From Laccaria trichodermophora (lineage: Eukaryota > Basidiomycota > Agaricomycetes > Agaricales > Hydnangiaceae): DNA of 64,000 nucleotides. The translations under genes and the position numbers were made by a program. The first letter of the stretch is position 1, and every line of letters starts with the position of its first letter. The notes under the pieces were generated by a model. It did no database searches and was not told where the DNA came from. It was given only the letters and a program-made list of their open reading frames with translations. Shown here one piece after another: positions 1-12,083 of this stretch. Where the stretch lies: positions 459,862 to 523,861 of the forward strand of contig JACTVC010000015.1 in NCBI GenBank assembly GCA_018417955.1, read 5' to 3'.

Positions 1-225
1 GGAATGGCAGCATCGCTCGACAGCGCTTCAAACAAAATGGCGTTTGATCCGAGTCCTGCCACGCCTTCGATCTTGCACAGATGTTTCTTCAACGATAAGG
101 CAGTATGAGGGGGGCGTGATAGATATTGGCAAGATGCGGCTAATGAACGGATCATTGGAGTAGATGGGGTTGAGGGACTGGATTGCGCCGTCCTTTGTGT
201 AAAGACGATAATATACTAGTCAGCA
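1..225 (-). pseudogene. Edge fragment of the tandem-domain (YYRLY...PPHT..SLK) family, frameshifted
   Basis: Read on the minus strand, this starts at an acceptor CTAG just before YYRLYTKDGAI and continues as SNDPFISRI, TPP. The partner half, PPHTALSLKKHLCKIEG, follows in the next frame. Placed beside the intact repeats at 43-44.5 kb, spacing and motifs match residue for residue. The frame breaks at a run of six G (plus strand 109-114), so one extra base explains it. The fragment runs off the window's left edge, so the rest of the gene is unseen. It could be a pseudogene or carry a homopolymer sequencing error. The intron at its 5' side has the same phase 1 as the other copies. Function unknown; see the entry at 42,942-46,720. 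Confidence 0.7.
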
Positions 226-1001
226 GAATTCAGTGGAATTAGTCCAACACCTGGGTAAACATTGGAGAACGTGGGCTGAACGCACAGTAACGAGGGCCCG
301 CCGTTGCTTCGCCTGTCTGCTTAGTTGGACCCGAAATCCAATCTATCGAGACGATATTAGAGAGTATGTAAGATCACATGCTCACCCCGTCGGTGTGTCC
401 TCCACGACCATCCACGGAAATTTCTAGAGCATTTGTGGAAGCACTCAGGCTGGAAGGGCTTTGCGGTCCAGATCTGAGTAGGGCCATCAGTATAGATCTC
501 AACGAATGTCGGTGGAATACAATGAGGTACGGGCGCTTACCCAGAACGATTTTGCAACGATTTTGTATTCGAGTTCACATACGAGATAGGAAGGCCAGCT
601 CCCACGGGGCGTTCAACGTTCAGGAGTTTGCGGTAGTGACTGTGCAGGTGCGATCTTGATCGATTGAAGCCCCATGCCGGACCTTACAACTTCTGTAAGG
701 CCCCAATGCCTAAATATTCCTGCGTTGAAGCTGATGAAAGCTTGAAGGCGGCTTTGTAGTACGCCATGGCTAAACCCAACGGAGCCTCGTTTGAATGAGT
801 TTTTCCACATCACAACCTCTGTCTTTAACGCACGCAAATACGCTATCGACAGTCGGAATGAGTAAGTAGAGGTGCAAGGTAGAGAGGTCCATCGTAAGTC
901 CAAAAACAAAGCAAGAAAGTTATGATGGTGATGGTGAGTATGTATGTCAGTAAAAGCATTAATTCGTAAAAAGCATTGACTCGTAACAAGATCGTCCAAA
1001 A
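226..1001. other. No supported gene; possible linker exons and GMC 3' flank
   Basis: Several short frames are open on both strands but none has a recognisable domain. The part near 240-660 on the minus strand lies where the upstream exons of the edge fragment should be, and could contain its low-complexity linker. The part near 700-1001 is the 3' flank of the GMC gene. Confidence 0.4.
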
Positions 1002-3467
1002 TCAAGGGTTCGCCGCTTTGATAAGGTCAGCCGCTTTCTCAGCGACACCATACAGCGTAGCTGATAGATGTGCGCTGACTTGCATAGGAAGAACCGAGGC
1101 ATCCACAACGCGGACGTTGACAGTGTCATACACCTTCAGCTGTGCATCGACAACACCTATCAGAATAACACCTCTTAGCGCTGCGTAAAAGGGGAAAGAG
1201 GAGGAAAGTCTTACCTCCAAGACTACGCCTCATCATAGCGGCGGTACCAACGGGATGAGCTACAGAGTCAAAGTTTCCTGACTGGATCCAGGATTTCCAC
1301 GCTTGGTCAGAGCCGCGGTCAGGACCGTCGGGAACGGCTCCTGCAGGTCTGCTCTCCCCAGTAGAGAGGGAACTAGGGAGAGAAGAATATCAAGTCAATC
1401 TAATCGGACGCAATCAGAAGGAATCTGACCTTAGAGGAGGTGTAGTAAGTATCTTGCGTGCCAGGCGAGCACCAGCGACTTGGATGTTGAGGTCAACGTC
1501 GACGGAGTAGTAGTTGACTTTGACCTGGGGTTTGGTGAAAGGGTTTGTGCTCTAATGTAGGGGTTGAGTGAGCGAGGGGATAAGGGAAGAGGGAAAGCAT
1601 GCTGACAGTAATTTGAACGGTGCCCCTACTGAAGGGGAGCAAGTTCCACGCAAGGATGCCCAATGTGCTGAGTTACAGGTCAGGAAGAGTGCGGTTAAAG
1701 TAAAGCAGGTGAATTGCTCACTCAGGGTACCCTGTGTCGTAAAAGAGTTCCATGACTGGAGCTAAAAGGGGCATACATGGAATGAAACAACCAGTAGACG
1801 GTGAGAGAGACGGACCATTGTTGTTGATGATCAAGTTAGCTTGAACCTGGAAGATCTGCTGAAGAGCCGCTGCCGACAAACCCGAGCCAGCCTGTGAAGC
1901 TGCCCACGATGGGATCGACTGTTGAATGTGCGTAACAGTTGCGCTAGCCTGCGAGCCCATGACTTGATACAGATTAGGGTACGCAATCGCATCAGAGGGC
2001 CCTCTTCCGCCAACGTCAAAGCCATTGCTACGAGCTCCGTGGGTAGTCATTGCCTAAGAGAAGCCTCGTACTTGGTTTGAGTAGAAAGTGCGAAATGCGT
2101 ACCTGTTCCTGGAGGTTCTTGCCAACGGTCTTCAAGTCGATTAGAGTGGTGATGCCCAGAGGCCCTAGGACGGCAGAGTCACCAATACCAGAAAGTTGAA
2201 GCAAGGCAGGCGTCTGGCGTCTCAGTTAGCAAAGAGAGCAACAAAGCCGATGAGGGGGTCCTTACTTGAATGGCACCCGCTGCCAAAATAACTTCTCTTC
2301 TCGCGAGTGCCGTGTAGCGCGTTGAACCGCCCGCCGCAGGCGCAAACTGGACTCCGACTGCCCTCAATGGAAGGACAGAGTTGGACCAGTTGATTTTGGT
2401 TACCTGGGGGACAGAATGAGCAAACGGAAACGAAGGCGTTCGGTGAGCTTAGTTACAAAGTGATTTGTGAGGGTAATCCAGTTTGTGCGCTGAGTTTCGA
2501 CTGGAGAAAGATATGCTGTCGCCGAAGAGGATCGGTGATCGCCATCATGCCAGTTCATCATCTACGCGATTGTTTCCACTGAGTTAGCACTGTGGCGAGA
2601 GTATCGAGAGAGTAAACGTACAAAAGGAGTTATTGAGACGCAGTTGGGTGTGCCACCGTTCAAATCCTTGTAGTGATTGATTCCCGTCAGACCGACGATC
2701 GTGTTCACAAAGGCGGTTTGTTGTGGACCGCCGTACATAGCATCGGGGTAGGTAATTTGAACGGGACCCGTATACCCGTGATAGTTAGGGATAGATTGGG
2801 CTCCTTTGGCGGCCTGTTGGCTGTTGGGTGCAGAGAAGGTTTCGGACTTGGGGTAGCAAGTGTTAGAGAAGGTATACGTCGTGAAGTCAGTCAGAAAGCC
2901 AACCTTTTTCATATAGTTCCAAATTCCTTGCCAATTCCACCCTACACTTGCTTCCGATGGCTCAAGTAACGTCGACCATGCATCATATTGAGCAGCCAAC
3001 CCACGAGTATAAGCACCTCCATTGATGGACGCTGAGGCTCATGTAAGAAAGGGAACGCCATTGAAAGGGAATTGAACTCACAGCCGCCGCCCAATGTTTT
3101 GCCACTGAGAAGTATAAACAGTCAGCCACTCGCCCAAAACAATGACTTTAAGCGCTCACCCAAGAATAAGTTTTCCTTGATCCGCAGGCCAAGAAGTCAT
3201 AATCTCGGTACCAAAGGCTTGTCCATAGTTGTAAAGGTCGTAAACTCGTGGATCTTGTCGATTGTCTGCGCCCGTTTCGATGACCAACACTGTGATCTTA
3301 GGATTTTCTGCCAGCCGCGCCGCAACGGTTAAGCCAGCTAGACCACCGCCGACGACGATGTAGTCGTAGGTTTGGCCATTGACGCCAGTCGGAGAGGTGA
3401 TGACCCCGGCTAAAACAGGAGAGAGGATGAAAAGGAGCAAGGACGCTAGGGCGCCGAGACGAAGCAT
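1002..3467 (-). CDS. GMC-family FAD oxidoreductase, secreted, 12 exons
   Basis: This is a glucose-methanol-choline flavoenzyme, a family that oxidises alcohols or sugars and often supplies peroxide outside the cell. The start ATG at 3467-3465 opens a hydrophobic signal peptide ([18 protein letters not shown]). It is followed by the FAD-binding motif VVGGGLAGL and ETGADN. Joining exons across short introns gives [18 protein letters not shown] (GMC signature 1) and [16 protein letters not shown] (signature 2). The C-terminal active-site region has AHPVGTAAM and [13 protein letters not shown] with the two expected histidines. Exons include a 23-nt piece at 3104-3082 and a piece of about 32 nt near 1770. 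All junctions I checked keep frame, so the gene looks intact, near 600 residues. Substrate cannot be assigned from sequence. Aryl-alcohol oxidase, methanol oxidase and glucose oxidase relatives share these motifs. Confidence 0.93.
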
Positions 3468-3513
3468 GGTGGAGGCGGGAACGAAAGGAATCGTCGTGGT
3501 CGTGATAGGAACG

Positions 3514-3521
3514 TATTTATA
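3514..3521 (-). promoter_or_regulatory. TATA-like box of the GMC gene
   Basis: Minus-strand TATAAATA lies about 50 nt upstream of the GMC start codon, a usual position for a fungal TATA element with a short leader. Confidence 0.5.
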
Positions 3522-4245
3522 GTGTCTTCTTATTCTACCACTCTCCTAACAAAGCTTTTGAGATTCCAGGGACCGATTTCAATTCATGGAAATCACTCAC
3601 CCAGAGGAAAGCTTTTAAAATGGTGGAGACTCGAGAGAACAAAGGTTCCGGTCGCGCGGCTATACGCGGCTGTTCAGTCGAGGTTGACTACAGCAAACGG
3701 CCTACGTCCCCCGAAGATTCGGCGGTGCATTACTTCGTTTTCCCTTGATCTCGTAATTCGACCCAAAATGAGCTAGAACGACAACAATCTTTGATCTTTG
3801 AACGACAGCAGCCTTGAAGAACTTGCAGGGACTTACAATAGAAATATTTGTAATTGGCTATTCCTTTGAAAACAAACATAAAGGTCCGCCAACGCATGAT
3901 TGGGTACAGTAACAAGGCCGCCGAAATACCATGCCATCGAAAAAACAGTTGAACCTGGTGAAACCCATATGGATGGATGGAATTACCAATAATTTATGTA
4001 AAAGGTGCAAAAAAGCTGCCTGGCCATGGACTCTTGGCGTTTTGTAAGCCTCCGCTTGAGTTGGCGTCAAGCACAAGTACTTACCTGCGTTGGAGAAAGA
4101 TCATTGAAATGAAAGAGGAGAAAATTTTAAAAAATTGGGTCATGGAAAACGACATCTCTGTTTCTTTTCTTGCTCACAGTTCCCCTTGTTTTGCGAAAGT
4201 ATGGTCCTGGACAAACATCGCGAAAGTCATGCACGTGATTTTGCG
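3522..4245. other. Intergenic, no gene seen
   Basis: Short frames only, with no domain and no splice-linked exon series. This is presumably the upstream region of the GMC gene. Confidence 0.4.
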
Positions 4246-4900
4246 CTCATCAACATCAATCACCCAAATCAACGCCTCGGCCCTCAACGTTCAACATTTG
4301 GCGTTTGAAGCAAGGCAGAGTGTCTGACAACTGTAGACGAAAGGCCTCTTCGTCGAATTCCTCGTCTTGAAGACGGAAAGTAGCAAAGAATTGCCCACCC
4401 TCGAGAACGAATTGTACGAAATCTCCCATCAACGGATTCCCTCCCCTAATATTCCATCCACTGCTCGTCCGGCCGCGTAGTACGTTGGCGGTGAGAGTGG
4501 GAGACTGCTACTCCCGCTCAGGAGGGGGTTAGCCTAAAATGGTCAAGGTCATAAGCTACGACAACAAGTTGTTCTTCCGGACCGGTGGCTTGCTATTCTT
4601 AGTTCTCAACTCTCGGTCGGTCTTGGATCATCTGAGTTGGGCTCTGGCAAAGGCGAATTGCTGTAAGTATAAATTGTCTTCTGTAGCCCCGAGCTCACCT
4701 TCGTAAGCTTCAATCCTTTTGTCCCAACTCATGCTCATGGAATCGTTAAACTTCCATCTCGCCACGCGTCCTCAGGAGTTCCTTGCTGAATTACCTGCTT
4801 GCATTGTTCATGCGAAAGAACGGGGCGACTCCTGTTCCCCGTTTAAACTCAGGAGCAGCCATATTACGCAGATGAACCTCCATTTCGCGTCTTCTTAGGC
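4246..4900 (-). other. Coding-like fragments of an unrecognised gene
   Basis: Two minus-strand stretches look translated but are not joined. One, near 4740-4635, reads WKFNDSMSMSWDKRIEAYEG and on to FAFARAQLR before a stop. The other, near 4430-4246, reads GGNPLMGDFVQFVLEGGQFF, then DEEFDEEAFRLQLSD and LNVEGRGVDLGD before a stop, preceded by a possible acceptor ATATTAG. Composition is protein-like. I recognise no family and found no start or clean splice path, so this may be a gene relic. Confidence 0.25.
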
Positions 4901-6148
4901 CTCTGACATGACAATTATCCTTTGGGCAGTGGGCACGAAGGACCCATCAGTTTTTCCTGGGGTGGATCATCTTGTCTTGCTGTGGCTTGACTTGAATAGC
5001 TACGTTGATTGACAAAACCACCGAAATTTGCGGCACCGACATCAGCTCAGTCGCTCAATGGGCTGTCTCTGCAAAGGCTAGAAGTCGCGAAATGGAAAGA
5101 ATATTGATCGGCGAACTTGCTTACAGGCAGCCAACGAGGAGTCCTCGAGTCCTACATCCACTCTTCCACCCTCCTCGAACTTAATCTTGGAAAGAATCCT
5201 AACAGTAAAAATTAATTCAGGTGCGCCGGCAAAATCGTGTACTCGCATAATCACACGGAGTCCGGGACTCATCAGCCTTTGTGGCCATATCGGTAACATT
5301 TAGGCCACTCAGGCCACTCAAATCGCACAATCTTTGTCAGAATTGCACACCGAGTTGGCAATCCTGGTGCTATGATTTTTATTACCAAGAAAATCAATCT
5401 GTTCGCCAGAAAAAGCGAAGAAGGGCTTATATTGAGACACGCCAGGTGCCAAATCGGCCAGGTGCCATATCGCAGGTGGGTCGGTCTTCTGTCACAGATT
5501 ACCCCCACACGTATTATTCCTCGCAGTATCAGATCCAAAATTCTCAAATCGACGAGAAGCAGAACTTATCATGATGGTTTTGGGACGAAGCACCGCGAGA
5601 AGAGAGTTTTACCCAAGCGAGGAACCTCAATGACTCAGTGGCGAAGAATAGTACCAACCGCTGCCTCCTCCATCGCTGCGAGAATCTCGTCAGCAGTGCG
5701 CTTTTTAATAAAGTAAATCCCTTTTCCCTGCCGAAATTTGATTACTCAAGCCAGCCTCCCAGGGCGAATATGTCCTCAATTCTAAAGCGAAGATTAATGA
5801 GTGTGTAAAGCCGAAGCCTCGGCCTAGTGGCAAGTAAGTAGGTAAAGTTCATGTCCGAGTTATCGTCCGTGATCTAATCGCCTATGAAGGGAGAAGACAT
5901 AGAACAGGAAAGACAGTCGGTTTGGCGCCGCCGATACATAATAATACAGTGCTGACCATCTGTGGCGCGACCCGTCGGGCAACGAAAAGATCAAGCACGG
6001 GAAAAAGAAAAGAATGGGCGCGTCTATTTTATTTCCCTTCAGCAAATTTGGAGATTCGCTTGAGGGTAATGCACCGCGAGGTGAGCAGCCGTAGATCCTG
6101 CGGCGCTGTGCGGATCTTGCGGAGCTGCTGACGGAATTTCTTGGCTCC
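4901..6148. other. Intergenic, no gene seen
   Basis: Short overlapping frames on both strands without recognisable domains or consistent splice signals. Nothing else stood out. Confidence 0.4.
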
Positions 6149-7775
6149 TCAGGATTTCCCTTGTCGCCTCCCCAGGCAGGCCTTGATACGGGCTTCTATG
6201 GCCTTCCATCCCCCCTCCCCGGAGATATGGTTGCCGTATCGAGGATTAGCGTGCATCTCAAACCAGAACGGGTCTAACGGTGGCTGCCCGCCCGCCCGCC
6301 CTGACCCCATACCCTGCATGGCGTCGAAACTGAAATTGAGGCGCTCACCCCGAGCGTTGTAATGCGCAATGGACGAAGACATCTCCATAGGAGAGCCAAG
6401 GGTACTTGTGCTTCTGCTAGCACTCTCAGAGGGCGAAGTTTCTCCGAAAAATTGCGAGTCGCTTTTCGGGGCAATGAGAAAATTGCTCAACGGGAATTGA
6501 AAACTACTCACGTCATTGAAGATTCATCCTGGACCCTGAAACAATCGTCTCGTTGCTGGCCCCGCTCGTGAAAGGGGGATGGCGTAAACAAAGGAGGGTG
6601 TTCTCCTGGTCTCGGGTGAGATCTCGTGGATATAGGAGCGGATGAGACCACTCCTCGAAATGGCGCCCGCGACGACAGAAATGCATCCCGTTCCAAGTCT
6701 GATAGTCTCGGGGGCAGCTTCTTGACAGGACCAGGCTGTTGCTGATAAGTCGTGTGCGATCTCTGGTCCCTTTCTTGAAAATCACTCGTCAAAGGTCGCT
6801 CAAGTCTTAGATGATTGGAAGATGTCTCTAGTTGCAGGTTAGGGGGTCGAGGTCGACTGCGCCTGTGTTCTCCTAATGAGAGCGAGTGACGGTGTTGGGA
6901 GTAACGGGGTCCTTCTTGTTGTTGGCGCGTGGCGTTCATGGCAGCTGGACCGGCATCTCTATGATCTGACTCGGCGCTGCTGTTCGTACTCAACGTCCTG
7001 CCCCGAGAACTGGGTCTGGCTTCCTCGGCTTGAGCTGACATACTCGTCTTCGATTTCGGTTTATTCGGTCCACGCACTCGCCCCTCCTTGGCGTATTCAC
7101 AGATAAGGCCTCTGGTGGCGCAACGTTTGCAAGACGGGTGCTCTCCGCTGCACTGTCGATAGGGATAACAGTAAGCGAAGATCTTTGCATAAGGATCCAC
7201 CTTACTTTGGCCTTCCTCGTTCGGCATTTCTCGCATGCCTGCGCTGTTCGCAGTCGTGGATGCTCCGGAGTACGATAGAATATACCAGTTGCAGGATCTA
7301 GAGATCCTGCTAGAGTCCTCGCGTGTTGCAGTCCACCGTTCATGGGAAGTGGGGGTGGTGAGAGACGGGGTGGCGGAAATGGAGAGGGGCTGGGAAATGA
7401 ATCATACAGCACAGACATTCCCATGGTTGTGCCTTCATACGGCGGCCAGCTCTGTGGTGAATGGCTGTGGTGGGGAACAGAACGAGCTGTATCATCTATT
7501 TGGGGCCGTCCAACTGGGTACAAGGCGTGATGGCCGTGCGAGTTGACTGCGTAATGGTCAAAGGGGCGATTCTCACTGCATTCGCCTCTGATAAATTCAG
7601 TGCCGTGGCGAGATGCCGATGAGTGCTGATTCGAGTTGTGAGATGTGTACCCAGAGGGAGGGAGTTCGACGTTCGATGTAATTTTATCCTGCGGGCCAGA
7701 AGGGGAGTATGACTGTGGGTAGAGATTCTCATACTGCACCGACGCGGATAGATCATCGAGCAGCTGAAAAGCCAT
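6149..7775 (-). CDS. Zn(2)-C6 fungal-type transcription factor
   Basis: This predicted 507-residue nuclear regulator has three exons (7775-7206, 7152-6512, 6461-6149). Joining exons 1 and 2 across a 53-nt intron reconstitutes a perfect binuclear zinc cluster: C181, C184, C191, C198, C201, C208 with spacing 2-6-6-2-6. The intron falls inside the cluster, just before the third cysteine. A basic run after the cluster (RVRGPNKPKSK) fits the DNA-binding linker. The rest is low-complexity, rich in Ser, Pro and Arg, with no visible fungal-specific regulatory middle-homology domain. It may therefore be a short, mostly disordered regulator. Target genes are unknown, and no pathway neighbours suggest one. 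The start ATG opens MAFQLLDDLS and no upstream in-frame ATG was seen. Confidence 0.92.
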
Positions 7776-10700
7776 CCCAGAGTTTTGAATTGTGGTGCAG
7801 GGGGAGAGGGGAGAGGAGAACTTTATGAAAACGGTGAGTTGGGCATTGAATTAAAACGTGGGGTTTTGGCTTTGACAGCGCCTGATGTAAGTGTATGTTC
7901 AGGTTGCAGGGGCCGAGCCTCCGGAAGGCCACCGATCTATACAATGATCGAGTGTCCGTCCGAGAGAAAAAGGAGCTACGGAGGACGGAAGCCACTGGAG
8001 CCCTCGTTTACCTCAAATGGCGCTGACTTTTGAGTGCCATCAATCAATCATTCTCTTTGGAACGGCGTGCATCAACGAGAAATATTGTATCTAGCAAATA
8101 TTTTGGCGCGTTTGAGAAACGAGCTCGAGGATGGACTGAATGCCCAAGCAGTACACGGAAGAAAACACACCAGTGCTATTTCTGGTCACTTTCAGAGCCG
8201 CGGCAACTAAATTAGATCTTGCTGACAAATTCAACCTCCGCCGTCACTCAAAATTTGTTAAGTTCCATCTCATTATTCATAGGCTCTACCGCTCTATTAA
8301 AGCTGGTATACGAACAAATGACTCATATGACATTGAAATCAATTTTCCAGTCTTGAAATGTATCGACCGCAACGTTTTTCCAGGGTGAAATGGGAATCAA
8401 AAATCTTCCCTCCATTTTGAAAGGCGACCGACCACTCAGCTATGCGTTCATCTAAACTTTTCCTTTCTTCAAAATTTCATAACTTCGCAGGGATTGATTT
8501 CTGTGGACAGTTGTCCCTTTTATTCAAAAGTAAATACCAACAGGAATTATCGTTGAACTCCATTTTTCTTAAGAGGTAGCGACTCGTACGGCGTTGAGTG
8601 CTCATAATAGGTGCTCATTCTTGCCATTCACCTTTGATCCAGATTTGGAATACGCGCTTCGATCAAAACTTGGCGAGTGGTCACCGGCCCTCCGGCAATA
8701 CAAACCATATCATCTATTGGCACAAAGAGGAAAGGAAACTGCGTATGGAATTATAGAGTTTGAATCTTAACTTTGATTTACCACCGTCTTCTGGGTTCGC
8801 CTCCCGAGGTCGTATCGACGCGTGAACGCGAACTCAGCGTCACTTTCTATTTCTGGACCTAAATATTACAACGCTGGAGGTCTTCTCTGATAGACGAGTA
8901 AAAATCACCCAGCATTTGCGGGGAGGTTTAACCTCGGCTTTTCCCCTTTTCAATTCGCACTTTTGCAAGATGAGCATAATAGTTTATTTGTTTGAGTGGC
9001 AAGGGGTTCAAATATTACTGGTCCCAGCCACTCGTTGGCTACTGGGTTGTAAGGCTGCTTAAGGTTTACAAGCCGACATTTAAAATTTGTCTTGATTCAC
9101 CAGGAAGTCACCGCGTCTTTCATGGCAAGGTTTGACCATGACCGGCTAGTTCGGCTGCTTACCCAGAGAGAAGAAACCTCAATTTCTTCAGTTTTGGGGC
9201 GCGACTTCGACATTTTACCCACCGATTCCTTGCAAACCTACACAGGCTCGTATCACGTACGAATTTAGAATCTCTGTTTGTAAACGGGGTCCGAGATCTC
9301 CATCGCGCTTCCATTATGCAAGATCTTTTTTTCTTGCGTTTTGCGTTTTGCGGGTTAGATTTCTACGCTGGAGATCTCGCCGTGGGTAGCCGACGTTCGA
9401 TTGCGTCGCATAAATATTCTTATTTAATATGAGAAAGACAGCGGATTGTCGCGAAAGGCCCCTTCGTTAAACCGAAGTCGACTTTGCATATTTTTCTCTC
9501 AGTTGAAATGTGCCGTTTTTGATTTCTGGATCTAACGTTGAAGAAACGCCATATCAGGGCGGGAAAAAATACTCAAGACTACATGAGAAGTGACTTCCCG
9601 CGAGCCGATGAATGGACTGAGATCACGAGATACTTACTCAGGTCCCCGTTAAATAATCTTCTGTCGTCGCGGAATGGTAATCGCAATGTTGTTTCCAGAA
9701 TTTATAAAGGAGCACGCCGTGCATCTCCCCATAAATGCCGCCGGCTTGCTTAAATCCAAAAGCTACGGTCTCGATTTGAATCAAAACGCGTGGTGGCTTT
9801 AGAACTTTATCAATGCTGGACTCTTAGTTTGACACAGTGACGTAACCTAACCAGAATCAATATTGGTATGGAACTGCAATACGCAGAAATTACTGTGAAG
9901 GACGTTGGGCATGATGGTCGCGACTACGCCATGCTGATTAACGCAAGACCACGACAACGGCAGTGAGGGAACGAAAGGCACCTGACACAGGGGTTGTAGA
10001 TATAAGCTGAAAAAGAAGGTAATAAATCAATACTTTTGAGGTCTAGTGGCAACTTTGAATGGCATTTCGATTGAGGATGTCAAACAACGCATTGCAGAGA
10101 AATAATGAGTTATTACCGCTGTCCTCAGAAAAGTATTCGGAAATTGTCTGACAATAATGAATACATACTACTTCCACAACGCGCCGCAATTGACGGGGAT
10201 AATATAACCCTCCGATGGTCCTGGTTCAAGGCAGACGAATGTCAAGAGGGTATCTTGAGCGCTGAACTGTGATGCTCACAGTAGCAGCTCCTTTTCAACG
10301 AAGCTTGTATATATTTTTGACCGCAAGAGTTGATCGGTGACAAGAAAGTTATAAGTCTGGTCTTTGCTCTTTTCAACCTGACTTGTTAGCACGACAATCC
10401 AAGGTACAGGAAGAAACGAAACAAAAATGTAGCAAGTGTCTATTTTTAGCTCAGCTTATTTTTGGATTTGGCGCTCACGAAAGACACACATGCACATTCC
10501 AAGATCGAGAAAAAATGGCGACAATGAGTATTCATATCATTTTCACACTTGAAGGCTTTGAGAATTGGAAGCGGCGTTAATTTTAAACATCGCTACTTGA
10601 AAATTATAACTACCCAAATTCTGGACAGTTCCATTTCGGCGCAACTTGCTCCATCTACGGACCGAAGTCTTATCGAACAATCATACTACTGGAAATACGC

Positions 10701-12008
10701 GTCTGGTTTTTGTCTGAGCAGCCTTGTCGGGGCGATATCGCCGCAGCTCAAGATATAAATTTATATACGGGTCTTATCCAACTTATCCCAACAATATAAT
10801 CCTTATCTAGCTTGAACTACACCCCGCGTATGATGACGTATTTCTCGATCACAACTGGAATTTACTTTACAAGTATAGCAAAAGCTTCCGCTCCGCCTGT
10901 ATTTATGAAGCGTAAACTTACCACAACATTGGCCCGAACGGAACCGCTTACCGCGTATACACACATGTGTGGAAGGTAAGTACAGAACGTGCTCTAGATG
11001 AATTAATAGGGGCCCAACGTTCAGTTGAGATGTACGGAAGGGGTGATCTTTAAGCATGGAGAGAAAGAGAAATGCACGTACGCACAGTGTCAGGAGCCGA
11101 ATGGATCAAAGACTGCAGTTAATCTGCTCCGCTGTAGAACGTACCATTCAATTCGCAAGGTATATGGTTCAGAAGGCCCGAGATGGCTTGTTGAAAGTCT
11201 AGGCTCCCCATGCGACCCGTCGTTTGGCCTGACTCGACATTTGCAGAAAACCTACCTGATCAAATGTGCGACGGACGGGGGAGAGAATTGATTTACCTGT
11301 TATTCGGGTAAGAGAGTTACTTCAAGACAATCATTCCATCCAGATTCCAGTGTAACTTGAAGTTTCTGTGCAACTGGCAGTGATATCGATGGCTGTAAAG
11401 CTGTTGAAGATGTAGAGCGGTAGCACCAGGGCGAAGATCGGTGGAAATCTTTAATAACTATCAAAGCATAAACGCATTCGTAACCCCACTGAAGTATTTC
11501 TGTAATCGCGGCAGACCTGGCCCAGCGCTTTCACTCATGCACATTGGACGTGTGGACGAAAGAGACGGCCAGTCACGTGATGGGCTCGAGGCCTATTTGA
11601 AATTGCGGTTTGAACCAAACAAACATACTTCAACTTGAATTCAACGTCCACTTCAAGTTCTCCGCTCGAAGGTACTGTGTTGGCATCGCGCTTGGGGCTA
11701 ATCAGAGCAAGATATGAACACAAGAATTGAATTTCGAGCACGGAAGTCTAGCCGACTCGTACCTGGAAGTGGTGAGGCTGCCTCGCGCAATCACAACTTC
11801 TGAGTGCGTCATTTGGTGCGTTAATAATCGAAATCGCCTATTTCAAAGGTAGGGGTAACATCATCTGATGTCCCAACGCTGAAAAAGACATTCAGATACC
11901 CTGTTAAGGCGTGCTTGATGCGCCGCCGTTATCACTTCTCTTGATTGCGCTCTCAAGTGCACATATTGCTTCGGGATGGCATGCTCGCCGGCACGCATTG
12001 TCTATGGG
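7776..12008. other. 4.2-kb stretch with no supported gene
   Basis: This long AT-leaning interval lies between the Zn2Cys6 gene and the dioxygenase. Open frames are short and carry no recognised motif. No terminal inverted repeats, long direct repeats or splice-linked exons were found by eye. It could contain diverged element remains or a non-coding transcript that I cannot see. Confidence 0.4.
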
Positions 12009-12015
12009 TATAAAA
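12009..12015 (+). promoter_or_regulatory. TATA box of the TauD-type dioxygenase gene
   Basis: TATAAAA lies about 70 nt before the ATG at 12084, well placed for transcription start in the short leader. Confidence 0.55.
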
Positions 12016-12083
12016 GCTGGTCGGAACGGTCTTAAAGGACCGCAAGTTCACTCTCATCTCTGAAGATCCTCTTCACTCTCGCT

